Source: Lacticaseibacillus nasuensis JCM 17158 (GTDB lineage: Bacteria > Bacillota > Bacilli > Lactobacillales > Lactobacillaceae). Taken from it: a DNA stretch of 64,000 nt. Below the pieces are notes generated by a model that did not search any database, was not told where the DNA came from, and saw only the letters and a list, made by a program, of their open reading frames with translations. Positions 25,408 to 33,145 of this stretch are shown here, piece by piece. Made by a program: the position numbers and the translations under genes. Within the stretch, counting starts at the first letter, position 1. The number at the start of each line of letters is the position of its first letter. The DNA lies in NCBI RefSeq assembly GCF_001434705.1, contig NZ_AZDJ01000030.1, forward strand, positions 1 through 64,000, in the 5' to 3' direction.

Positions 25408-27228
25408 ATGGCCAGTGTGTCATTATTCATCGTCTTGTTCGCGGCGTTATTAATTCCATTATTCATGGCGCGGTTTCGCATCACCAGCACTCCCACCGCC
25501 GTGGCGGAAATCGTCGTCGGCATGCTGCTCGGGCCAAGCCTGTTCAACGTCGTCAACCCCGGCGGCACCTTGAGCGAGCTGTCCGACCTCGGCGTCGTCG
25601 TCTTGCTCTTCCTATCCGGGATGGAAATCGACTTCAGCCTGTTCAAGCGCGGCAGCGGCACGGCCAAGTGGGGCCCGGCCAAGCTGGCTATCCTCGGCTA
25701 CGCCGGCATTGTCGGCGTGGCCTTGCTCCTCAGCTACGCCTTGAAGCTGGTTGGCTTGTTTAGTCACTTTGGCTTCACCACGATTGTCTTCATCACCGTG
25801 GCGCTGGGCGTGGTCATCGCGACCTTGAAGGAAAAAGAGCTTTTAAGCAAGCCGTTTGGGCAAACCATGCTGTTGCTGGCCGCATTCGGCGAGGTGATCC
25901 CCTTGATTGCCCTCACCGTGTACGCCGCGACGCATGGCACCACGCACCAAAGCGTGTGGCTGTTGCTCTTGATTTTCGTGGCGGCCATCGTCTTGCTGCT
26001 ATGGACCCGCCGGCCGTTTTCGTTTTTCGCCCGCATCGATAAAAGCACCACGCAGCTCGACATTCGCCTCGCGTTTTTCCTGATCGTGACGCTGGTGACC
26101 ATCGCCCAAAGCGTCGGCGCGGAAAATATCCTCGGCGCGTTTCTCGCCGGCATGGTGATGAAGCTGCTGCGCCCGCGCGAGGAAACCCTCGACAAACTCA
26201 CCAGTCTGGGCTACGGCTTCTTCATTCCCATCTTCTTCATCATGACCGGCGTGCGCATCAACCTGCGCACCTTGCTCGCCGATCCGAGCAGCCTCGCCTT
26301 GATTCCGCTGCTGCTGATCGGCTTTCTCGCGGCCAAACTCATCCTGCTGCCAATTTTGCGTCTGCGCTTCAAGCCACGCAATGCCATTGCTGGCACCTGG
26401 CTGATTTCCACCACGATTACCCTGGTCGTGCCGGCGTTAACCGTCGGGCGCAACCTCGGCATCCTCACCACTCAGCAATCCGGTGCCTTCACGCTGGCTG
26501 CCATCATCACCTGCATCATTAGCCCAATTCTCTTCAACCGGTTTTATCAAGCCGAGCCCGACGACGTGCAGCCGACGCGCGTGCACTTCGTCGGCGCCAA
26601 CCTCTTGACCGTGCCGATTGCGCAACAACTTAGCCGCGGCGCGTATGACATCACGCTGTACACCGACGACCAGGCCAAGTACAAAACCTACAACTCCGAG
26701 GCCGACGTGCGGCTGATCCCCAGTTTTTCCGAAGGCGCGCTGAACGAAGCCGGCGCCTTTGATGCCGACATCGTGATGCTGGCCTACTTCGACCACGACA
26801 AAAACGTCCGAGTCGCGCACTGGGCACTGGCCGCCAAGGTGCCGCGCATCATCGCCCGCTTCGAGGCCAAAAACGTCGAGGATTCCGCCTACGACGAACT
26901 CGCCGCGGCCGGCGTGGAAATGTACAACTCGGTGGACGCTAACATCGCCATGTTGCGCAGCCTGATTGAAACACCGTCGACGCTGAAGATGCTCAACGAC
27001 TCCACCGCCGGCATCTATGAAATCGTCGTCAACAACCGCCGCTTCACCGGTTTGGAAATCAAGAACCTGCCCTTCATCGACGCCATCACCGTCAGCCAGA
27101 TTTTCCGGGACAACCACTTCATCGCCCCGCATGGCGATACCCAGCTGTTGCTGGGTGATCACCTGATTTTCTCCGGTGACAAAACCGCCGTGGCGGAGAT
27201 TCGCGCCGCGTTGGAAAAGCAGAATTAA
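25408..27228 (+). CDS. CPA2-family cation/proton antiporter with RCK domain
   Basis: 606 residues, strong AAAAGGAGG site. About 12 membrane helices over residues 1-380 (SLFIVLFAALLIPLFMARF at the start; GAENILGAFLAGMVMKLL) of the KefB/NapA type. The cytoplasmic part has a TrkA-N-like domain from about residue 393 whose nucleotide motif is degenerate (VHFVGANLLTVPIAQQL), then a TrkA-C domain (about 520-606). Likely Na+/H+ or K+/H+ exchange for pH and ion homeostasis. Divergent from helD. Confidence 0.88.
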   Translation: MASVSLFIVLFAALLIPLFMARFRITSTPTAVAEIVVGMLLGPSLFNVVNPGGTLSELSDLGVVVLLFLSGMEIDFSLFKRGSGTAKWGPAKLAILGYAGIVGVALLLSYALKLVGLFSHFGFTTIVFITVALGVVIATLKEKELLSKPFGQTMLLLAAFGEVIPLIALTVYAATHGTTHQSVWLLLLIFVAAIVLLLWTRRPFSFFARIDKSTTQLDIRLAFFLIVTLVTIAQSVGAENILGAFLAGMVMKLLRPREETLDKLTSLGYGFFIPIFFIMTGVRINLRTLLADPSSLALIPLLLIGFLAAKLILLPILRLRFKPRNAIAGTWLISTTITLVVPALTVGRNLGILTTQQSGAFTLAAIITCIISPILFNRFYQAEPDDVQPTRVHFVGANLLTVPIAQQLSRGAYDITLYTDDQAKYKTYNSEADVRLIPSFSEGALNEAGAFDADIVMLAYFDHDKNVRVAHWALAAKVPRIIARFEAKNVEDSAYDELAAAGVEMYNSVDANIAMLRSLIETPSTLKMLNDSTAGIYEIVVNNRRFTGLEIKNLPFIDAITVSQIFRDNHFIAPHGDTQLLLGDHLIFSGDKTAVAEIRAALEKQN

Positions 27229-27626
27229 CTGAAGGGACACATGAATGCATGGTCACTGTTAATAGCTAAAGCTTACTGTTCGTGGCTGTGTATCAGTTCC
27301 ATCCTAAGATTTCGGAAGAATGACGCCTGAAATTTCTCACATCATTATGTAGGAACAAATAAAAAAACCGACATGTGGTGCTCCTGAAGAGCACAAACAT
27401 GTCGGTTTTTGAAAGCAAAGCCAAATCCCAATTGCACCCGTATCGTTCATAGTCCAGACAATAGTTTACGACGAACTCCGCCAATTAGACGAAGACACAT
27501 AAGGCCGACGCTTTGGTATTGTCAGGGAATCTGCATGATGTCGCCAAAAATACCTAGATAATGCCCCAGCACTACACTAAATCCGGTCAAATATACACGT
27601 CCTAGTGCAGCGTTAAGGACCCTTTA
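27229..27626. other. Intergenic stretch, start of a lower-GC island
   Basis: 398 bases between convergent genes. Apart from the terminator at 27362-27409 I see no gene, RNA or repeat. Base composition drops compared with the antiporter gene. Confidence 0.6.
27362..27409. terminator. Bidirectional terminator
   Basis: AAAAACCGACATGT...ACATGTCGGTTTTT with an inner TGCTC/GAGCA stem; A and T tracts on both sides serve the convergent genes. Confidence 0.85.
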
Positions 27627-28460
27627 TTAGTCTTCTACCGCATCAACCAACAACCCAGTCTGACTGTCAAAAACTCCAACGTTTCCTAACAGATTGTCTG
27701 CCCCCTTTGAGCCTACCCCGCCATCAATCTGGTAACGGGGCATCTCATCTGGGTATTGGATGCTATAAATAGGACTTTTGATTGCTTGTGGATCATAAAC
27801 TTTATCAGGACGACTCGCGTCTGCATATCGGCCGATTATTTCTCGTGTTGGGGTATGGCCCGTAATCAAGCTATACCTAAGCTTGTTATGGTCAAATACA
27901 CGCCATTTGTGTTGCGCATACCAGTACGTATGACGAAGCCACAGCCTATCATGTGCGGTGGTATCTTCAAGCGGATTAGCCAGTGACTGATTAAGACCCG
28001 CATGTACAAAAACCAAATGATCAATCACATGCGTTAACGGCAGCTCCGCCACCCAGTCAAGGAGGTCGTTTTTTTGTTCAAGTAACCTCTCACGAGTTCG
28101 TAAGGCTAGCCGCTCCATTGGTAAGATTTCACCCTGCTCAGGAGATAATCCCAACCGGGCGGCCTCTGCCACCATCGTCTGCAAACCGCCAAAATTAAGC
28201 CAATCATCCTGAGCAGCATCCTTCATAAAATTCAGCATGCTAGCATCATGGTTCCCCATTAGGACAACAGTGTGACCTTCGTCGGCAATTTGCATTTCAT
28301 GAATTTGTTCAAGGAGGGCCAAACCCGAATTGGGGCCATAGCAATCGACGTAATCGCCAATAAAAACCGTGACCGCATTAGGATATCTGGCCTGTACACT
28401 ACGCAGCCGATCCAGCGTCTTCAACCGCCCATGTAAATCACCTACTGCAATTACAATCAT
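27627..28460 (-). CDS. Calcineurin-like metallophosphoesterase (PPP-type)
   Basis: 277 residues from ATG 28460, placed 8 nt after GGAG; ATGs 6 and 18 bp upstream are less well spaced. All metal-binding motifs are present in order: GDLHGR, GDYVDCYG, GNHD, a late His in FVHAG and TGHTP. The layout resembles bacterial serine/threonine or dinucleotide polyphosphate phosphatases of the PPP family. Substrate unknown. It lies in a lower-GC island next to a CX5R phosphatase fragment, suggesting acquired DNA. Confidence 0.85.
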   Translation of the reverse strand: MIVIAVGDLHGRLKTLDRLRSVQARYPNAVTVFIGDYVDCYGPNSGLALLEQIHEMQIADEGHTVVLMGNHDASMLNFMKDAAQDDWLNFGGLQTMVAEAARLGLSPEQGEILPMERLALRTRERLLEQKNDLLDWVAELPLTHVIDHLVFVHAGLNQSLANPLEDTTAHDRLWLRHTYWYAQHKWRVFDHNKLRYSLITGHTPTREIIGRYADASRPDKVYDPQAIKSPIYSIQYPDEMPRYQIDGGVGSKGADNLLGNVGVFDSQTGLLVDAVED

Positions 28461-28669
28461 TATCATATCTCCAATCATGACAACACTTGTCTAATTGGTA
28501 CATTTCATTTCTTTGTATGCAGTTCACAATAACACTTGTCGGGATACCGGCCTAACTATTTTTCAAAAAGTCAATAACGTAAATCACTGTATTCGTACTC
28601 TCTGTGTTGACTGATTGTATGAGAACCCTTTAAAAAAGCTTGTAAGTAGCACTCCTACTAAACTACTCA
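28461..28669. other. Non-coding gap between two phosphatase genes
   Basis: AT-rich, no ORF or structured element recognised; should carry the promoter of the metallophosphoesterase. Confidence 0.5.
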
Positions 28670-29017
28670 TCAGAAGCGACTGTTGTCATTTGCAGGTATT
28701 GCTCCAAAACAGTCGTAGCATCCCGTATTAATCTTATTGGCCATATATTCGTAAATCTTACGCCCAGACCGCCATTTTAGGACATGCACGCAAGGCAGTT
28801 CCAAGCCAAAATAAGCCACTTCTATCACGGCACCAGTCCGTGATTGGCCCGCGTGACAATGAACGACCAGATCGTGCTCATCCCGAACGGCAACTACAAT
28901 GAATTCCTGGATTTTTCTGGCACCTTCAATGGTTAGAATACTAGCCGGGGGACCATCGATTGTTTGCTCAATGTCATCAGCATTAATCCGTAAAGTGCGG
29001 AATGCGAAAACGCTATT
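28670..29017 (-). pseudogene. 5'-truncated CX5R (dual-specificity/tyrosine) phosphatase
   Basis: An open frame of 115 codons without ATG, GTG or TTG at its 5' end; an in-frame stop lies at 29018-29020. It reads ...NADDIEQTIDGPPAS, then VVHCHAGQSRTGAV, which holds the HCx5R phosphate-binding loop of cysteine phosphatases (Cys in HCHAGQSR), and ends CYDCFGAIPANDNSRF. The N-terminal half of a normal enzyme is missing, so this is most likely a gene fragment, although a frameshift close to 29018 could also hide a start (ATGAAAGTAGAA lies just upstream in another frame). Confidence 0.65.
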
Positions 29018-29064
29018 CTACTTTCATACCTGTACTTGGCTGTCCATTCACACTGATATCCTAC

Positions 29065-29515
29065 TGCAGAGCGCCTCTAGCTCGCTGCGCTCGCGTCGAG
29101 TGGCAGTCCGTACGCTTTAAAAAGCTACGGACTGCGCACTAAAACCGCGGTTCAGTCGTCGCTGAATCGCGGATTTAATGGGAGACCTGGTCATCACCGA
29201 CCGTCGCCAACCTTCAAGGCTCGCACACCCTTGGGCTGGCTTAGCTCCGCGGCAGCGGTCACCGGCTGCGTTGCGGAGATATACCTGGTGAGGCTTCTTC
29301 CTCACCTGCCGTTGGCTTACGCCGCTGGCTGTACCTTGGACGCCCTGGTATACCCCTCTACTGCAAGGGGCCATTAGCGGATATCCTGTGGAGCGCGTAA
29401 CCACCGGGTGGGTATCTCTCTCACACCGATAGGTACTGGTTCTTCAATCGCATGTCCGGGGAGCAATTGGTGTGGCCTTCACCGCATCCGGCTGGCGCTC
29501 GAATCATCTGAATTC
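29065..29515 (-). other. Hairpin-rich region, possible structured RNA or mobile-element remnant
   Basis: No credible protein gene, but a dense series of inverted repeats: GCAGTCCGTA/TACGGACTGC (29103-29135, with an inner GCTTT/AAAGC stem), CCGCGGTTCAG/CTGAATCGCGG (29145-29172, one G-T), CTCCGC-GCAGC/GCTGC-GCGGAG (29245-29278), GGTGAGG/CCTCACC (29287-29306) and CCCCT/AGGGG (29353-29371). The A/G-rich strand is the minus strand, so an RNA would read leftwards. Composition differs from the AT-rich flanks. A group II intron fragment or transposon-associated RNA is conceivable; no diagnostic motif such as domain V was identified. Confidence 0.35.
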
Positions 29516-29723
29516 AGAATAACAGGCGTTGAAATCGGTGTCAAAGAATATGGTGAGGACTGATTCAAAATTTACCCACGGCCGTCAAATGACCGCTGCC
29601 GCGCGCTGATGCCCTGCCCCAGCTAGCACATTAAGGCAAATCAACTATAATGTCCTCAGGAATAAGCGACGCGTAAATTTTGCGGGCACTCGCCACCGCA
29701 ATATGACAGAGAGGTTGTACAGC
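29516..29723 (+). promoter_or_regulatory. Upstream region of the nucleotidyltransferase gene
   Basis: Contains a perfect TATAAT -10 box at 29646-29651 without a good -35 hexamer. A GAGAGG ribosome site at 29709-29714 serves ATG 29724. Confidence 0.45.
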
Positions 29724-30545
29724 ATGGATCACGTTACAGAGTTAGGACAATTAGTCACCACATATTCTGAAGCACTCCATCACCACTCGGTTCTTCACCG
29801 CTACTGGTCCGCCCTGAGCCTGGTGTTAAAGGGCAGCTATGCCCGCGGTGACGCGGATCAATATTCGGATCTTGATTTCGTGCTGGTCACAGATGCCGCC
29901 AATTTTTCTGCAATCGTGGCGGATTACCGCGCCGCCGGCCTCTCGCACCGCGCTGACGGGATATTTTTGCCCTTAGGCGACTGGGACGGGCATTATAACC
30001 TCATGACTTTCGAACAGTTGCAAGCCGCCTTGACCCCTGCCGCCACGGCCTCACTGTGGGAATATAGCAACGTGAAAATTCTGCACGACCCGAATCAACG
30101 ATACGCCCGAGCCAAAACTCAGGCCTTGACGGATTTTCACCGAGCGTTGCCAAACCTGCTGCAGCAGGAATATCTCACCATGCGGTTGCAACTCGACTGG
30201 CTGCGCCAGCCGCTACGCCGGGCAGATCGGCGCGCGGCAGTACTTTACGCCACAAGTTTTTGGCGCGCCGCCTGCCGCTTGATTTTGCTGCTCCACGAGA
30301 CGCCATTTCCCCCTGACAAATGGTTATTCAGGTCCTTGCAAAAGCTGGACGCTACCCCGCTGATTACCGCTGCAATGGCTTACGATGAGACCTTTTCGAC
30401 ACTGCCAACAATGCCTGCCGAGATCGAGTTAGCCGATTACCCCGTCTATGCAGCAGGCCTCGCCTTAACCGAACAACTGATCACCGCGCTTCAGCAACGC
30501 TTCCCTGAAGCTGAGTGGCTGGACCAATGGTATCTTTACGCTTAG
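29724..30545 (+). CDS. Nucleotidyltransferase-fold protein (aminoglycoside adenylyltransferase-like)
   Basis: 273 residues from ATG 29724 (GAGAGG 9 nt upstream; the ATG 21 bp earlier has no site). Residues about 33-60 contain LKGSYARGDADQYSDLDFVL, the GS-x9-DxD signature of polymerase-beta-type nucleotidyltransferases. The C-terminal half is helical. The family includes antibiotic adenylyltransferases and housekeeping or toxin-related enzymes; the substrate cannot be told. Single gene between a structured region and a peptidase gene. Confidence 0.75.
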   Translation: MDHVTELGQLVTTYSEALHHHSVLHRYWSALSLVLKGSYARGDADQYSDLDFVLVTDAANFSAIVADYRAAGLSHRADGIFLPLGDWDGHYNLMTFEQLQAALTPAATASLWEYSNVKILHDPNQRYARAKTQALTDFHRALPNLLQQEYLTMRLQLDWLRQPLRRADRRAAVLYATSFWRAACRLILLLHETPFPPDKWLFRSLQKLDATPLITAAMAYDETFSTLPTMPAEIELADYPVYAAGLALTEQLITALQQRFPEAEWLDQWYLYA

Positions 30546-30692
30546 CAACAACACGCCAGTTACGCACTCGTAACCAGTGCGTCACTATCATTCACTGGAT
30601 ATGTTATTACAGCCAATCTATTTCCGCCCGCGGCATTTCCCCACCAATTTCTTGTGCTACAATGGCAATATCCTAAGAAAGCGGTGAATTTG

Positions 30693-31598
30693 ATGAAACA
30701 AGGCACAACGATTCTCACCTTGGATAATGGCTACCACTTGTGGACCAACACCCAAGGCACCGGCGATATCCACCTGCTTTGCCTGCACGGTGGGCCTGGC
30801 GGTAATCACGAATACTGGGAGAACTTTGGCGAACAGCTCGCCGACCTCGGCGTGCAGGTGCACATGTATGACCAGCTCGGTTCGTGGTACTCCGACCAGC
30901 CAGATTATTCTGACCCAGAAATTGCGGCAAAATATTTAACCACCGATTATTTTCTCGGCGAAGTTGAAGAAGTCCGGCAAAAACTCGGCCTCGACCATTT
31001 CTACCTGATCGGCCAAAGCTGGGGCGGCGCGCTGACGCAGTTGTACGCGTTGAAGTACGGCGAGCACCTCAAAGGCGCCATCATCTCTAGCATGATCGAC
31101 AACATCGACGAATACGTCGACCACGTCAACTACGTGCGCGAGGAATGCCTGCCTCCTAAGGCCGTCAAGTACATGCAAGACATCGAAGCCAAGGGCAACT
31201 GGCAAGACGAACAATACCAAAAGTATGTCGACGTCTTGAACCGTAGCTACGTCGACCGCAAGCAGCCGCCTGCGATTTCCCACTTGATCAACACCACCGG
31301 CACCGCGGTGTACAACGCCTTCCAAGGCGACAACGAATTCGTCGTCACCGGTAAGTTGAAGGACTGGGACATTCGCGATCAGATTCACAACATCACCGTG
31401 CCGACGCTGTTGACCTTCGGCGAACATGAAACCATGCCGCTACGCTCGGCGCAACGCATGGCCGAAGACATTCCGCACGCCCGCCTGGTCACCACCCCAG
31501 ACGGCGGCCACCATCACATGATCGACAACGCGCCGGTGTACTTCGCGCACTTGAAGCAATTCATCTCCGATGTTGAAAACGGCACATTTAACGATTAA
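30693..31598 (+). CDS. pip: Proline iminopeptidase-like alpha/beta hydrolase
   Basis: 301 residues from ATG 30693 (GGTGA upstream). Alpha/beta-hydrolase core with oxyanion motif LHGGPGGNHEYW and nucleophile elbow GQSWGG (Ser ~109); the acid and the His in GGHHHMIDN are present. This arrangement is that of S33 prolyl aminopeptidases, which release N-terminal proline from peptides and are common in lactobacilli. Followed by its own terminator. Confidence 0.88.
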   Translation: MKQGTTILTLDNGYHLWTNTQGTGDIHLLCLHGGPGGNHEYWENFGEQLADLGVQVHMYDQLGSWYSDQPDYSDPEIAAKYLTTDYFLGEVEEVRQKLGLDHFYLIGQSWGGALTQLYALKYGEHLKGAIISSMIDNIDEYVDHVNYVREECLPPKAVKYMQDIEAKGNWQDEQYQKYVDVLNRSYVDRKQPPAISHLINTTGTAVYNAFQGDNEFVVTGKLKDWDIRDQIHNITVPTLLTFGEHETMPLRSAQRMAEDIPHARLVTTPDGGHHHMIDNAPVYFAHLKQFISDVENGTFND

Positions 31599-31603
31599 TC
31601 CGC

Positions 31604-31633
31604 GAACCGGTTACGCTGTGTAACCGGTTTTCT
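31604..31633 (+). terminator. Terminator of the iminopeptidase gene
   Basis: AACCGGTTA-N7-TAACCGGTT followed by TTCTT. Confidence 0.8.
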
Positions 31634-31671
31634 TGTGCTACACTGACAGTAATCATACTGGGAGGTTTGTT

Positions 31672-32331
31672 ATGAAAACCGTCACTGTTTACCTCGTTCG
31701 CCACGGCCAAACCTGGTTCAACGTCTTTGGCAAGATGCAAGGCTGGTCGGATTCGCCGCTGACTGACAAAGGCATCGCCGACGCCCACCGCGCCGCCGCC
31801 ATGCTAAGCCACATCACTTTCACCCACGCGTATTGCTCCGACACCATGCGCGCCCGCAACACCGCCGAAACCATTTTGGCCAAAAACTTCAACACCAACG
31901 TCCAACTCACCGTGACCAAGTATTTCCGCGAGCAGTTTTACGGCTCGTTTGAAGGCCTCGACTCGCTGGCCACCTGGTACGCAGTCGGCGGCAAGCACGG
32001 CGTTCACAGCTTCAAGGAAATCATCTCGAAGTTTGGCGTCGACGCCTCCAAGGACTTCATGCACGACGCCGATCCCTTCGGCGCCGCAGAAGACGCCCTC
32101 ACCTACTGGAATCGCCTGCAAAAAGGCTTCAAGCAGCTGCGCGCCGACAACCGCGACGGCGACAACGTGCTCTTAGTGTCGCACGGCACGACGATTCGCA
32201 GCATTGTCGACAAGTTCGGCAAGGAAGACGGCTTTTCCGCCTTGGAAAGTCCACTCAACGGCGGCGTCACCAAGATTGCCTTGACCGATACGGGCATCAA
32301 GGTGCTTAGTTACAACCAAACCAGCGTGTAG
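31672..32331 (+). CDS. Histidine phosphatase superfamily protein
   Basis: 219 residues from ATG 31672 (GGGAGG site). VRHGQT at residues ~8-13 is the catalytic RHG motif of phosphoglycerate-mutase-like phosphatases; the second His is in VSHGTTIRS. Several lactobacillar paralogues exist with unknown substrates; a broad phosphatase is more likely than glycolytic mutase. A TetR-family gene follows after 9 bp, so both are probably one transcript. Confidence 0.88.
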   Translation: MKTVTVYLVRHGQTWFNVFGKMQGWSDSPLTDKGIADAHRAAAMLSHITFTHAYCSDTMRARNTAETILAKNFNTNVQLTVTKYFREQFYGSFEGLDSLATWYAVGGKHGVHSFKEIISKFGVDASKDFMHDADPFGAAEDALTYWNRLQKGFKQLRADNRDGDNVLLVSHGTTIRSIVDKFGKEDGFSALESPLNGGVTKIALTDTGIKVLSYNQTSV

Positions 32332-32340
32332 GGCGGCGCC

Positions 32341-32892
32341 ATGGCCAGTACAGACACCAAGCTTCGCCTCGCTCACACCTTGCGCGCCATGATGGCCACC
32401 ACCGCCCTGGATCACATCACCATCAGTGCCTTGACCAAGCAAGCCGGCGTCACGCGCAACACGTTTTACTACCACTTCGAAGACATTTATTCGCTCTTGG
32501 CCTGGGTCTACGAGCAGGAAATCATCGTGCAAATGGCCAAGTACGCGCAGATCACGGAGTGGCAAAAAGCGCTGCGAATGCTGCTGGACTACATCGAAGA
32601 GAATCGCGAGTTTTGTGTCGCGTCGTTTCACTCGGTGGGCCGCGACCTCTTGGAGCAACTCCTCGCCACGGTGGCCGATGCCTTGGTGCGCGGCGTCGTC
32701 AACGACGCCGACGCCAGCCTGCCCAAGCCGCTCACCGACGATATCTGCAACTTCTACGGCCTGGCCATCGTCGCCCAGCTCATCCAATGGCTGATGCACG
32801 GGCTGGCCGAGCCGAAAACGGCCATCGTTCACCGCTGCGACATCATGCTCACCGGCGCGGTGCAAAACGCGATTCATAACGCCGCAATTTAA
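32341..32892 (+). CDS. TetR/AcrR-family regulator (DhaS-like)
   Basis: 183 residues. N-terminal helix-turn-helix: ITISALTKQAGVTRNTFYYH (about residues 27-46). The C-terminal part lacks homology to efflux-type TetR and resembles the group around the dihydroxyacetone kinase activator DhaS. Its target is unknown; the histidine phosphatase upstream or the oleate hydratase operon downstream are candidates. Confidence 0.82.
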   Translation: MASTDTKLRLAHTLRAMMATTALDHITISALTKQAGVTRNTFYYHFEDIYSLLAWVYEQEIIVQMAKYAQITEWQKALRMLLDYIEENREFCVASFHSVGRDLLEQLLATVADALVRGVVNDADASLPKPLTDDICNFYGLAIVAQLIQWLMHGLAEPKTAIVHRCDIMLTGAVQNAIHNAAI

Positions 32893-32904
32893 CCGCTAGT
32901 TTTT

Positions 32905-32936
32905 GGGCAATCCCCTGAGGTTGCCTATTTTTTTGG
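32905..32936 (+). terminator. Terminator after TetR gene
   Basis: GGCAA-N10-TTGCC with inner CC/GG pairs followed by TATTTTTTT. Confidence 0.75.
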
Positions 32937-32985
32937 GCCAATTTTCCCCCTACACTGAAAGCGTCAACAGAAAGGTGGTGCCTGT

Positions 32986-33120
32986 ATGAAAAAGCAAACG
33001 ATTCGCCTCAGCCTCATCGTCGGCGTGCTCGCCGGCGCAACCATCTACGCCATGAAGAAGCTGGATTGGTGGCACGACGACGCCAAGGATTATCGCCAAT
33101 TCGAGTCACATCGCGCCTAA
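32986..33120 (+). CDS. 44-residue membrane peptide upstream of oleate hydratase
   Basis: ATG 32986 follows AAAGGTGG at good distance. MKKQTIRLSLIVGVLAGATI at the N terminus forms one membrane helix or uncleaved signal, then a charged tail (KKLDWWHDDAKDYRQFE). Stop 25 bp before the oleate hydratase start, so probably co-transcribed. Unknown function; could be a small membrane partner. Confidence 0.6.
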   Translation: MKKQTIRLSLIVGVLAGATIYAMKKLDWWHDDAKDYRQFESHRA

Positions 33121-33145
33121 GCGCGAGCAGCGAGAAAGGAGTCCC

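Noticed and set aside
29117-29404. Minus-strand ORF of 95 residues
   Set aside because: No ribosome site, residue composition (Arg, Gln, Gly, Ser) typical of chance frames, and the region is dominated by inverted repeats.
29065-29515. Group II intron or IS200/IS605-type guide RNA
   Set aside because: No domain V-like hairpin, intron boundary or reverse-transcriptase/IscB-type gene could be identified, so I do not claim either.
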